Counted from the stretch's first letter, positions 1-6,570 are shown. The stretch is 6,647 nt of DNA from CAISIP01 sp039934375 (GCA_039934375.1 JBDTMH010000243.1:1-6647), one strand, 5' to 3'. Notes: generated from the sequence alone by a model not told the origin. Numbers and translations are program-made.

Positions 1-1261
1 GGAAGGCCGAGCCGTAGGGGCTGAAGCGCAGGTCGGTGTAGCGGTCTTCCAGTTCCGAGGTCATCAGCACCGTGACGCCCAGGCTGGAGAGGGCCGCAAC
101 CATGCGGAACAACGACTCGCGAAAGTCCTCGCGAAAGGTTGGCGCCACCGCGAGCTCGAAGCCCGACAGCGAGTCGATGACGACCCGCTTTGCCTGCATG
201 CGGCGGATCATCCCGATCAGGTGGTGCACGATCTCGTCGATCGACAGGTCCAGCGACCGGGTGTTGATCAGGCCGATCGTCCCGGCGCGCACCATGTCGT
301 CGATCGTCGGGTTCCAGGACTGGCTGGGCGTCTGCTCGAAAGCCACCATGACACCCGGTTCGCCGCAGCGCGCGCCTTCGGCCAGGAAGGCGGTGGCCAG
401 CAGCGTCTTGCCAGAGCCCGACGGACCGGCCACCAGCAAGGAGAAACCCGAGGGCAGTCCGCCCCCGAGCAAATCGTCCAGCAGGGGTACGCCCATGGCC
501 ACGCGTTGCCCGCGGCGGTGCCCGAGGCTCCTGTCCGCGGGGGCGCCGGAATCGTCGGACACGATCGCCGACGGAAATATTTCGACGCCCGCGCCGGTGA
601 TGCGAAACGTATGGACTCCGGGGCTGGTGGCCTGGCCCCGCATCTTGAGGACCTGTACTTGTCGCACCATCGAGTTGCGGTGCACGTTCTGGCGCAGCGT
701 CAGCAGGCCGTCGGCGACGCTCATCACCGGATGCTCCTCGGTCTGCGAATGGTATTCGCCGATCAGGAAAGTGGTGGCCTGCCAGGCACTGAGTTGCACA
801 CCGAGTTGCTGCACGAAGTGCTGCAGGTCGAGCGACTGCGCGCCGGACTGGGTCGCGCCGCGCATTGCCGCGCGAAACGAATCCACGAAGACCAGCGCCG
901 GCGATGCCGCCTCCACTTCCTGTGTGATGCGTGCCAACACCTGTTCAAAGTCGCCGTTGGCCAGTTCGTCACTGAGGTTGACGAAGCGCACTGCGCCGCC
1001 AATGCGGGTATTGTCGAAGAAGCTGAACTGCTGCTGGTAGCGCAGCATCTTCAGGGGCGGCTCGCCCAGCACCGTGAGGAACAGCGCGGGGCGCTCGGGG
1101 GTGGCAAGCGCGAACATGATCTGGTGCGCCAGCGTGGTCTTGCCCGAACCCGGTGCTCCCGCGATCAGGTTGAAGGAGAATTCGGGCAGGCCGCCACCCA
1201 GGATCGCGTCGAGCCCCGGAACTCCTGTGGCGAGTCGGCGGATGGTGACTGTCTGGTTCAT
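1..1261 (-). CDS. KaiC-like double-domain ATPase (C-terminus cut by window edge)
   Basis: A RecA-superfamily ATPase with two KaiC domains in tandem; 420 residues are visible and the 3' end lies outside the window. Domain 1 (about residues 5-230) has Walker A GAPGSGKT at 35-42 and Walker B ending at D127 (LVFVDS). Domain 2 (from about 250) has Walker A GPSGSGKT at 279-286 and Walker B ending at D363 (VVIDS). Where cyanobacterial KaiC has paired catalytic glutamates in each domain, this protein shows G66-E67 and E309-Q310, so one of each pair is replaced. The segment holding the KaiC phosphorylation sites is not in view. The ATG at 1261 is 20 bases after the stop of the preceding small gene, with only a weak purine-rich site ahead. 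No kaiB or kaiA is visible. Proteobacterial KaiC-like proteins of this type are usually signalling ATPases rather than proven clock parts; that role is inferred here. Confidence 0.93.
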   Translation of the reverse strand, partial: MNQTVTIRRLATGVPGLDAILGGGLPEFSFNLIAGAPGSGKTTLAHQIMFALATPERPALFLTVLGEPPLKMLRYQQQFSFFDNTRIGGAVRFVNLSDELANGDFEQVLARITQEVEAASPALVFVDSFRAAMRGATQSGAQSLDLQHFVQQLGVQLSAWQATTFLIGEYHSQTEEHPVMSVADGLLTLRQNVHRNSMVRQVQVLKMRGQATSPGVHTFRITGAGVEIFPSAIVSDDSGAPADRSLGHRRGQRVAMGVPLLDDLLGGGLPSGFSLLVAGPSGSGKTLLATAFLAEGARCGEPGVMVAFEQTPSQSWNPTIDDMVRAGTIGLINTRSLDLSIDEIVHHLIGMIRRMQAKRVVIDSLSGFELAVAPTFREDFRESLFRMVAALSSLGVTVLMTSELEDRYTDLRFSPYGSAF

Positions 1262-1281
1262 TCTTGCCAATGTACTTGTGC

Positions 1282-1719
1282 TTACGCAGGTGTTGATACT
1301 TGTGATCGTGCGTGTGTGTCGCGCGCGGCCCACCCGGCACCCAGCAGGCGACCCGTCAACGACTCGCCGACCATTTCGGCCAACAGCCCGGTGAAGGTCA
1401 GCAGCAGCGATTCGCCGGCATCGCTGGCTTCAGATGCGCTGCGTCCTGCCAGACAGGTTTGGAGCACCTCCCGGGGCGCCGCGCTGTGGCCATGGGCGCT
1501 GGTTGGCAGCCACGCAAAGCGCCGAGCGGTGAGGTGCAGCGCGCGGCTGAACAAGACATCCACACCGCGGGCGCCGATCACTGGCTCTAGTTGCCCGGCC
1601 GTCTGCTGCCACAGGCCGAAGAATGCCGCGGCGAATCCGTCTGCGCCCGAGCCCGCGCCGACGCTTCGGGTCAGCGCCTGGATGGCCAGACGTCGGGCGT
1701 CTTCTCCGGCTTCTACCAT
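1282..1719 (-). CDS. conserved-looking protein of unknown function, upstream of the KaiC-like gene
   Basis: A 145-residue soluble protein that I cannot assign to a named family. It is alanine- and leucine-rich and probably helical, with no signal peptide or membrane segment. Two blocks look constrained: residues 54-71 (VDVLFSRALHLTARRFAW and on) and 105-126 (LLLTFTGLLAEMVGESLTGRLL). Spacer sequence between them is low in complexity. The same frame is open upstream to an ATG at 1923, but a minus-strand terminator (1839-1867) lies inside that extension. The ATG at 1719 has a GGGAG Shine-Dalgarno 7 bases ahead (1727-1731), so I chose it; an ATG at 1725 is too close to that site. The stop is 20 bases before the KaiC-like start, implying co-transcription and perhaps a shared function such as regulating or binding the ATPase (inference). 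Confidence 0.75.
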   Translation of the reverse strand: MVEAGEDARRLAIQALTRSVGAGSGADGFAAAFFGLWQQTAGQLEPVIGARGVDVLFSRALHLTARRFAWLPTSAHGHSAAPREVLQTCLAGRSASEASDAGESLLLTFTGLLAEMVGESLTGRLLGAGWAARDTHARSQVSTPA

Positions 1720-1838
1720 TGTCATGCTCCCATGCGCTACGCGGACCTGGGCGATCCATTCATCGGTCAGGTTGACCCGTTTCGCGACCAGTGTCGGCGC
1801 CGCGGGCGGGCCAGGTCTGTGCGATAGCGAACAGAGGC

Positions 1839-1867
1839 AAAAAAACAACGGCCCGTGCATGCCGTTG
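1839..1867 (-). terminator. intrinsic terminator downstream of the MarR gene
   Basis: On the minus strand a perfect 7-bp stem (CAACGGC / GCCGTTG, 1846-1852 with 1861-1867) encloses an 8-base loop and is followed by seven T residues (1839-1845). This is a textbook rho-independent terminator about 120 bases beyond the MarR stop. It separates MarR from the unknown-protein/KaiC-like unit, which must then have its own promoter between about 1720 and 1838. Confidence 0.8.
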
Positions 1868-1984
1868 CCAGCGATTACTTTCCTCGGGCAGCCGGCGCGG
1901 ACAACGCCGCGTGGCAAGTTCAATCACAACGCAGCGCTCGCGTCTGCGTTTGTTTGAACACGGCAAGACCAGAAGCCCGGGCGG

Positions 1985-2407
1985 TCAGCTGCCTTTGATG
2001 CGGCGCACCGGCTTGGAAAAGTACTTGAAGTCACGCAGGAATTCAGCGCTGATGCGGTGCAGTTCGATCCGGTGCGCGATGGCCAGGCGCCTGAAAACCT
2101 TTTCCCCCTGTGCCGTCAGCTTCACCTGCACCCGCCTGCGGTCTTCCAGGGAGGGCTCGCGCGTGACAAAACCTTCGCGCTCCAGCCGATCCACCATCCC
2201 GACCGCGCTGTTGTGTTTGATCGCCAGGGACTGCGCCAGTTCGGTGATCGTGACGACTTCGGTGGCGGGCTTCCCCTTGATGGCCAGCAGTGCCTGATAT
2301 TGCTGCGCCGTCAAACCCAAGGCAGCAGATTGCTGTTCGCTGAACGCACTGAACAGCCTCAGACGCGCCCGGAAGTCAGCTAGGAGTTGGAATTCTTCCT
2401 GTTTCAC
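1985..2407 (-). CDS. MarR-family transcriptional regulator
   Basis: A 140-residue winged helix-turn-helix regulator of normal MarR length. Members are dimeric DNA-binding proteins that usually repress a nearby gene until a small, often aromatic, ligand binds. Visible features are N-terminal dimerisation helices (about 2-28), a helix-turn-helix at 52-77 with recognition helix around KHNSAVGMVDRLERE, the wing with the family motif EDRRRVQV at 88-95, and C-terminal helices (99-130). The GTG at 2407 was chosen because GGGGA (2413-2417) lies 5 bases ahead and the protein then has family length; the frame stays open further upstream but would add a non-homologous, proline-rich leader. It is divergent from a truncated ABC ATPase gene, whose original promoter it may have controlled. 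The ligand cannot be deduced. Confidence 0.9.
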   Translation of the reverse strand: MKQEEFQLLADFRARLRLFSAFSEQQSAALGLTAQQYQALLAIKGKPATEVVTITELAQSLAIKHNSAVGMVDRLEREGFVTREPSLEDRRRVQVKLTAQGEKVFRRLAIAHRIELHRISAEFLRDFKYFSKPVRRIKGS

Positions 2408-2451
2408 ATCCGTCCCCGGATCAGTTGTTGTGGCAGTCGCGAGTTTCGCCG

Positions 2452-3021
2452 ATGTGGGGCTGCCTGAGGGTGGTGCCACCCAAAAGCGGCAAGATCCGGC
2501 TGGACGGCCAGGAGGTGCAAGGCATCTCACCCCACCTGCTGGCACGGCGCGGCATTCAACTGGTGCCCGAAGAACGCCGCGTGTTCGGCGAGATCACTGT
2601 GCACGAGAACCTGAAGCTGGCCGCCATGACGGCACCAGACCCGCAATCGTTTGACGCCATCTACCAGACCTTCCCCCGCCTGGCGGAGCGCAGGCGCCAC
2701 CGCGGCAAGGAACTCTCCGGCGGCGAACAGCAGATGGTCTCGATCGCACGCGCCATGATCCGCAACGCGCGCATCATCCTGCTCGACGAGCCTTTCGAAG
2801 GACTGGCGCCGCTGATCGTCCGCGACCTGATGCAGGTCTGCCGCGACCTTGCCGCCAGTGGCCGTACCATCGTCATCGTCGAGCAAAACGTGATGGCGGC
2901 GCTGTCGTTTTCACACCGCTGCTACATCATCAACAATGGCCACATGGTGTATGAAGGCACGCCCGCGCAGCTGCATCAGGAAAAGGACGTGATCCACAAG
3001 TATCTGGGTGTCAAGGTTTGA
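2452..3021 (+). pseudogene. 5'-truncated LivF-type ABC transporter ATPase
   Basis: The C-terminal three quarters of a branched-chain amino-acid-type (LivF/HAAT) ABC ATPase. Homology begins at about 2467 with VVPPKSGKIRLDG, equivalent to roughly residue 55-60 of a normal 235-residue LivF. Present are the Q-loop region (LVPEERRVF), signature LSGGEQQ (about 2716-2736), Walker B IILLDEP, the D-loop, VEQN at the H-loop position as usual for LivF, and the normal C-terminus. Missing are the N-terminal strand and the Walker A P-loop; I looked in all three forward frames upstream to 2300 and found no P-loop. The first ATG is at 2452 (a TTG at 2425 is also in frame), neither with a good ribosome-binding site. 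Without Walker A it cannot bind ATP normally, so it is probably a remnant. No other liv-type subunit genes are nearby. The rest of the frame is undamaged, so the loss may be recent. Confidence 0.85.
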
Positions 3022-3032
3022 TCATCACACCT

Positions 3033-3060
3033 GGCACCGGTGCCTTGCCGGCGGGCCGGC
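3033..3060. repeat. adjacent palindromes in the convergent intergenic spacer
   Basis: A perfect 12-base palindrome GGCACCGGTGCC (3033-3044) is followed by a 6-bp self-complementary stem GCCGGC-GG-GCCGGC (3047-3060). They sit just after the stop of the ABC remnant, in the 145-base gap between two convergent genes. Neither is followed by a T-run on either strand, so they are not canonical intrinsic terminators, but they could stop transcription weakly or be RNA structure. The rest of the gap (3061-3166) shows no clear gene. Confidence 0.35.
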
Positions 3061-3166
3061 AGAATCTGGCGTAACCCAGGTCCAGTGCGATGGCCGCCAG
3101 CTTGTCACCGGCCTGCAGCCGAGGCAACCTCCGTCAAGGCAACCAGGATTACGATTCGAATGGATT

Positions 3167-3886
3167 TCAACGGGCTCCGGCGTCACGCAGCAAGCGTTCC
3201 ATAGCGCCATAACCGCGCGACCTGGCGAGTTCCAGGGGCGTACGGCCATCGCGGTCGGTGAGTTGGGTATTCGCGCCGGCACCGAGCAAGGCGCTGGCGC
3301 AGCGCTGATGCCGTGGGCCGCCGTCGCCGAGCACGATGGCTTCGATCAAGGCGGTCCAGTGCAGGTTGTTGACATGGTCGACCGGTGCTCCGGCGGCGAG
3401 CAACTGGCGCACCACGCCATCATGGCCCAGGTGGGCCGCAGCGATGAGTGCGGTGCCGTCGTAGCGGCTGGTGACCAGCTTGGCGCTCGCCCCATGGGCC
3501 AGCAGCACACCCAATGTCTCCTCGTCGTCGGCGACCGCGGCAATGGTCACCGCGTCATACCGATCCTTGTCCAACGCAGCCGTATTCGCGCCAGCTGCGA
3601 TCAGCGCTGCAACTGCCGCACGCTGGCGGGCGAAGGTGGCGACATGCAGCGGCGTGCGGCCATTGTCGTCCAACTGCTGGACAGATTGGGACGGGGCCTT
3701 GGACAGGCCCGCGATCGCCGCCACGTCGCCCCCCTGGGCTGCCGCAAACACGCCCGTGTACGCAGCGATTTCATGCGCAGACGGCGCAGTTTGCGCGCTT
3801 GCGGGTGCCAGCAATATGGCGAACGCAAGAATGGCCAGAGCGGCGGACACCGCGCTGCGGATCATGCCGGGCTGCCCTGGCATCAT
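3167..3886 (-). CDS. exported ankyrin-repeat protein
   Basis: A 239-residue protein with a Sec signal peptide (R10, hydrophobic core about 12-27, likely cleavage after ASA at 29-31), so the mature protein is expected in the periplasm. About five or six ankyrin repeats follow: a degenerate one near 42-73, then about 75-107 (NGRTPLHVA), 109-141, 143-173 (DGTALIAAAHLGHDGVV), 175-210 and 213-239 (DGRTPLELA). Ankyrin repeats bind protein partners; no catalytic domain is present. The ATG at 3886 overlaps the stop of the HbpS-like gene as ATGA and has AAGGA (3896-3900) 9 bases ahead, so translation is probably coupled. A second ATG follows directly at 3883 and another at 3865; all give the same signal peptide core. 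Coupling to the exported HbpS-like protein suggests the two act together, perhaps as a complex (inference). Confidence 0.88.
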   Translation of the reverse strand: MMPGQPGMIRSAVSAALAILAFAILLAPASAQTAPSAHEIAAYTGVFAAAQGGDVAAIAGLSKAPSQSVQQLDDNGRTPLHVATFARQRAAVAALIAAGANTAALDKDRYDAVTIAAVADDEETLGVLLAHGASAKLVTSRYDGTALIAAAHLGHDGVVRQLLAAGAPVDHVNNLHWTALIEAIVLGDGGPRHQRCASALLGAGANTQLTDRDGRTPLELARSRGYGAMERLLRDAGAR

Positions 3887-4374
3887 TTCAATTGATCCTT
3901 GACCGTGTCGAGTGCCGCCATGGCACATTGCTCGTCGAGGTTGCCACTCGGCGCGCCGCCAATACCTACGGCGCCAATCACTTCATTGCCGACCTTGATG
4001 GGTACGCCGCCGCCCAGCAACAGGTACCCAGGCAGGTACACCAGGTTTGCTGCTCCCGGGTTCTTTTGCGCGGCTTCCATGATCGCCAGCGTGGTGTTCT
4101 TGGCCGATGCGGATGTGTATGCTTTCTGCAGGCTGGCGGCCAGGGTGTGTGGGCCGGCGTTGTCGGCGCGTTGCACCGCTCGAACACTGGCCGCCCGGTC
4201 GACCACGGTCGCAGTGACCGCATAGCCGTTGGCCTGGCAGGCGGCAACGCTGGCCGCCGCGATCTGGTTGGCCAATTCCAGGGACATATTCTTCTCACTG
4301 CGCACGGCCTGGGCCTGGGCGAGGGGGGCGGCGACAATCAGCGCCAGGAGGGTCATGCGGGAAACAGGATTCAT
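3883..4374 (-). CDS. exported GlcG/HbpS-family (DUF336) haem-binding-type protein
   Basis: A 163-residue member of the DUF336 family, which includes GlcG, the PduO C-terminal domain and the Streptomyces haem-binding HbpS. A signal peptide is clear (R6, hydrophobic stretch 7-19, AQA-type cleavage at about residue 21 or 23). Family hallmarks are LELANQIAAASVAAC (32-46), VTATVVDRAA (53-62), a GGGVPI turn (121-126) and the glycine-rich IGAVGIGGAPSGNLDEQCA (133-151). Two cysteines (C46, C150) in the mature protein could form a disulphide. Haem binding is inferred from the family; many members have no proven ligand. The ATG at 4374 was chosen because it places the signal peptide normally, with GAAAG upstream; an earlier in-frame ATG at 4419 would add a non-signal-like leader. 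It follows the response regulator by 104 bases and overlaps the ankyrin gene by 4 bases. Confidence 0.9.
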   Translation of the reverse strand: MNPVSRMTLLALIVAAPLAQAQAVRSEKNMSLELANQIAAASVAACQANGYAVTATVVDRAASVRAVQRADNAGPHTLAASLQKAYTSASAKNTTLAIMEAAQKNPGAANLVYLPGYLLLGGGVPIKVGNEVIGAVGIGGAPSGNLDEQCAMAALDTVKDQLK

Positions 4375-4381
4375 GTCGGAC

Positions 4382-4403
4382 TTTCGGTTGAACTCGGCCG
4401 AAA
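4382..4403 (-). promoter_or_regulatory. hairpin over the HbpS-like gene's ribosome-binding site
   Basis: On the minus strand TTTCGG (4398-4403) can pair with CCGAAA (4382-4387) across a 10-base loop. The 3' arm carries most of the purine-rich GAAAG that serves as the likely Shine-Dalgarno, so the stem could limit translation. It is short (6 bp), so function is uncertain. Confidence 0.25.
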
Positions 4404-4441
4404 ACCAGCCGTTCCCCAACTCTAAGCATCAAAAGCCTGCC

Positions 4442-4459
4442 CGAACATTCGTGCGAACA
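4442..4459. promoter_or_regulatory. candidate operator upstream of the HbpS-like gene
   Basis: CGAACA occurs twice (4442-4447 and 4454-4459) with start-to-start spacing of 12 bases. The central ten bases TTCGTGCGAA (4448-4457) form a dyad with 4-bp arms. The element lies about 70-85 bases before the HbpS-like ATG in the 104-base gap after the response regulator gene. That is a plausible place for a regulator to bind, and the adjacent FixJ-type protein is the obvious candidate. I could not define convincing -35/-10 hexamers. Confidence 0.3.
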
Positions 4460-4478
4460 CCCGCGCGACCAGGTAGTT

Positions 4479-5099
4479 CTACGTAGCGTCGCCGACGATG
4501 GCGCCATAACGCCTGATCAACTGGGCGAGTGAATGGACATCGAGCTTGGCAGACAGATTAGCCCTGTGTGCCTCGACAGTTCGTGGCGACAGCCCCAGTT
4601 CGCGCGCTATCTGTTTGTTGGTCAGACCTGACACGATCAGCGCCAGTATTTCGCGTTCACGTTGCGACAGGCTGGCCACGCGATCCTGCGTCTCCCGGTC
4701 GGCCTGTACGCGCTCGCGCGCCAGTCCGTGTGCACGAACCGCGTGATGCAGGGCTTCTATCAGTTTGTCGTCGTCGACCGGCTTCTCGAGGAATTCGGTA
4801 GCTCCAGACTTGAACGCGCGGCGACACATCTCGACCGTTCCATGGCCTGTCAGCATGATGACGGGTTGGTCCACTCCCTGTTCCCGCAGCTGATCGAGCA
4901 CTGTCAGGCCGCTCGCGCCTGGCATGCGTACATCGAGCACGATGGCACCGATGGCATCGCGGTCAAACCCGGACAGGAATTGTTGCGGATGACTCCATTG
5001 GGCCACCCGCAAGTCGACCGTGCCAATGAGGAGGGCGAGACTTTCACGCACCGCGTCGTCGTCGTCGACGATGTGGATCAGAGGGGATATGGGGGTCAT
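4479..5099 (-). CDS. FixJ/NarL-type response regulator
   Basis: A 206-residue two-component regulator. The receiver domain (about 6-122) has the acidic cluster VDDDD (11-15), phosphoacceptor D56 in LDVRMPG, switch residue T84 (MLTGHG) and K106 (EKP). A linker of about 20 residues leads to a LuxR-type helix-turn-helix (about 143-200) with the family sequence LSQREREILALIVSGLTNKQ and recognition helix SPRTVEAHRANLSAKL. All residues needed for phosphorylation and DNA binding are present, so it should be an active transcription factor, most like FixJ/TtrR/TodT regulators. The ATG at 5099 is one base after the kinase stop, which argues for co-translation with it. Its targets are probably the HbpS-like and ankyrin genes immediately downstream (inference from position only). 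Confidence 0.95.
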   Translation of the reverse strand: MTPISPLIHIVDDDDAVRESLALLIGTVDLRVAQWSHPQQFLSGFDRDAIGAIVLDVRMPGASGLTVLDQLREQGVDQPVIMLTGHGTVEMCRRAFKSGATEFLEKPVDDDKLIEALHHAVRAHGLARERVQADRETQDRVASLSQREREILALIVSGLTNKQIARELGLSPRTVEAHRANLSAKLDVHSLAQLIRRYGAIVGDAT

Positions 5100-5100
5100 G

Positions 5101-6570
5101 TCAGCACCGCCCGGCCAACGGCAGCGAGAGGCGAAATTCGGCGCCGCGAGGGACGGTGTTGCGCGCAGTCAGCGTGCCGTGCATGGCCTGCGTCAACGCC
5201 TCGCACAGGCTCAATCCCAATCCCAGTCCGCCGTGCCGGGTGGAGTAGAACGGGTCGAACAGATGGGGCAAGGCTGCGGAGGCAATGCCGGGTCCGGTAT
5301 CGCGCAGCGTCATCACGCCCTGGTCCTTATCCACTTGCAGGCTGATCAGCACCGTACGCTCGCCCGCCGGCAGTGCATCGAGCGCCTGCAAGGCGTTGTT
5401 CAACAGATTGTGGATGATCTGCTCCAGCGCTACCGGATCTACCAGCACCTGAACCGAGGCACCCAGAGTCGTGATCGTTGCCGCACAGCGGCGGATATCG
5501 GGTTCGAGCAAATCGCGTACGCGGCGAACGCTGGTCAACAGGTCCGTTGGCCGTAGTGCACCTGTTTTTTGTGGTGCCTCGACCTGCCGCCGCAGGCGTG
5601 TCACAACGTCTGCTGCCCGGCGACCCTGCGCCTCGATCTGGCCGATGGCGTGGCGCACCGTGTCCAGTGCCGGGGCATCATCCGCCAGTATTCGGCGCGT
5701 CGCTTGGGCGTTGGCCACGATGGCACTCAATGGCTGGTTCAATTCGTGCGCCATGCCCGCGGCGAGTTCACCCATGGCGTTGAGCCGCGCTACCTGCCCA
5801 AACTGCAGCAGTTGCTGCGCACGGCGATTCGATCGGCGCGCACGCTGCCAGGCCACGAAACCGGTCATCCCCAATGTGCTGACCATGACCCAGCCGAGCA
5901 GCCATGTCCACGGCCAATACGCCGGTCCGGTCGCCTGGCGCAACTGCAGGACAAACGGTTGGCTATCGGGGGCGAGTCGTTCAGCGAACACGAAACCTTC
6001 GGTCAGTCCAAATGGTTCACTATCGGGGCTTTGACCGGACTGCAGCACCAGTGCTTGCCCGGCAAGTGCGAGTACAACCCGCACCGGTCCCGGCTGCCGC
6101 ACCGGCCATTCCTGCCAAGGCACCATGCGCTGAACATCGATACGCAGCGCGAAACTGATGGGATCGGAGGCTTGCACCAACGTGTATTGACGACTTCGCA
6201 CATCGACGGGTCCCAGTTCTGCGCGCCGGGAACTGCGCGAGCGTCGCTCAGCGTCTTGGAGCCCGAGATCCAGCCACGCTTGCCCGCTGTCGCTTCGGAT
6301 GACGGCCAATAGTTGGGGATACACGGCTGGAAGGCGTTGCTCGGGTCTGCCTGGGTCGCCAATCGCGGGACTGAGCAGCGCAAGTGTCGCCAGGATAGCG
6401 TCGTGTTGTGCCGCACGCTGGCTCAACAAGCGGTGTGCAATGCGGGCCTCGGCCTGAAATGTGTCACGGCGCTGTGCGATGTCCAGGCGCACGATCGCCA
6501 GCACGCCCGTTGCAACCAGCAAGGCCCAGCCGATCGGCCATTTCAGTCTTGCCAGTGGCATTTTGCGCAT
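5101..6570 (-). CDS. membrane sensor histidine kinase, FixL/DctB type
   Basis: A 489-residue inner-membrane kinase, partner of the response regulator one base downstream. Membrane helix 1 (about 12-28) and helix 2 (about 219-240) enclose a periplasmic domain of about 190 residues (30-218) that I do not recognise as PAS, Cache or PhnD-like. No HAMP or cytoplasmic PAS is evident; helix 2 runs through a basic helical linker straight into the dimerisation domain. The phosphoacceptor is H275 in MAHELNQPLSA, the FixL/DctB-type H-box. The ATPase domain has an N-box (HNLLNNALQAL, 387-397), G1 box RDTGPGI (423-429), F-box LFDPFYSTR (437-445) and G2 box GGLGLGLSL (447-455). All catalytic boxes are intact. 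ATG at 6570 is preferred; a second ATG at 6561 is possible and neither has a strong Shine-Dalgarno. The signal sensed is unknown. Confidence 0.95.
   Translation of the reverse strand: MRKMPLARLKWPIGWALLVATGVLAIVRLDIAQRRDTFQAEARIAHRLLSQRAAQHDAILATLALLSPAIGDPGRPEQRLPAVYPQLLAVIRSDSGQAWLDLGLQDAERRSRSSRRAELGPVDVRSRQYTLVQASDPISFALRIDVQRMVPWQEWPVRQPGPVRVVLALAGQALVLQSGQSPDSEPFGLTEGFVFAERLAPDSQPFVLQLRQATGPAYWPWTWLLGWVMVSTLGMTGFVAWQRARRSNRRAQQLLQFGQVARLNAMGELAAGMAHELNQPLSAIVANAQATRRILADDAPALDTVRHAIGQIEAQGRRAADVVTRLRRQVEAPQKTGALRPTDLLTSVRRVRDLLEPDIRRCAATITTLGASVQVLVDPVALEQIIHNLLNNALQALDALPAGERTVLISLQVDKDQGVMTLRDTGPGIASAALPHLFDPFYSTRHGGLGLGLSLCEALTQAMHGTLTARNTVPRGAEFRLSLPLAGRC

Noticed and set aside
221..1957. 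A 578-codon open frame on the plus strand
   Set aside because: It is antisense to the KaiC-like and unknown-protein genes; the translation is arginine-rich and low in recognisable motifs, as expected of a high-GC shadow frame.
2439..2449. GCGA-GTT-TCGC inverted repeat as a MarR operator
   Set aside because: Arms of only 4 bp in high-GC DNA are expected by chance, and part of the original intergenic region seems to be deleted.
2468..2481. Hairpin GGGTGGTGCCACCC at the start of the LivF homology
   Set aside because: It is largely explained by the coding sequence for VVPP in LivF, so I do not treat it as a recombination site.
3008..4425. Long plus-strand frames (3008-3895, 3514-4425)
   Set aside because: They lie opposite the ankyrin and HbpS-like genes, whose minus-strand products have signal peptides and family motifs.
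4662..6312. Plus-strand frames opposite the response regulator and kinase
   Set aside because: The minus-strand frames carry every two-component motif, while the plus-strand products show none.
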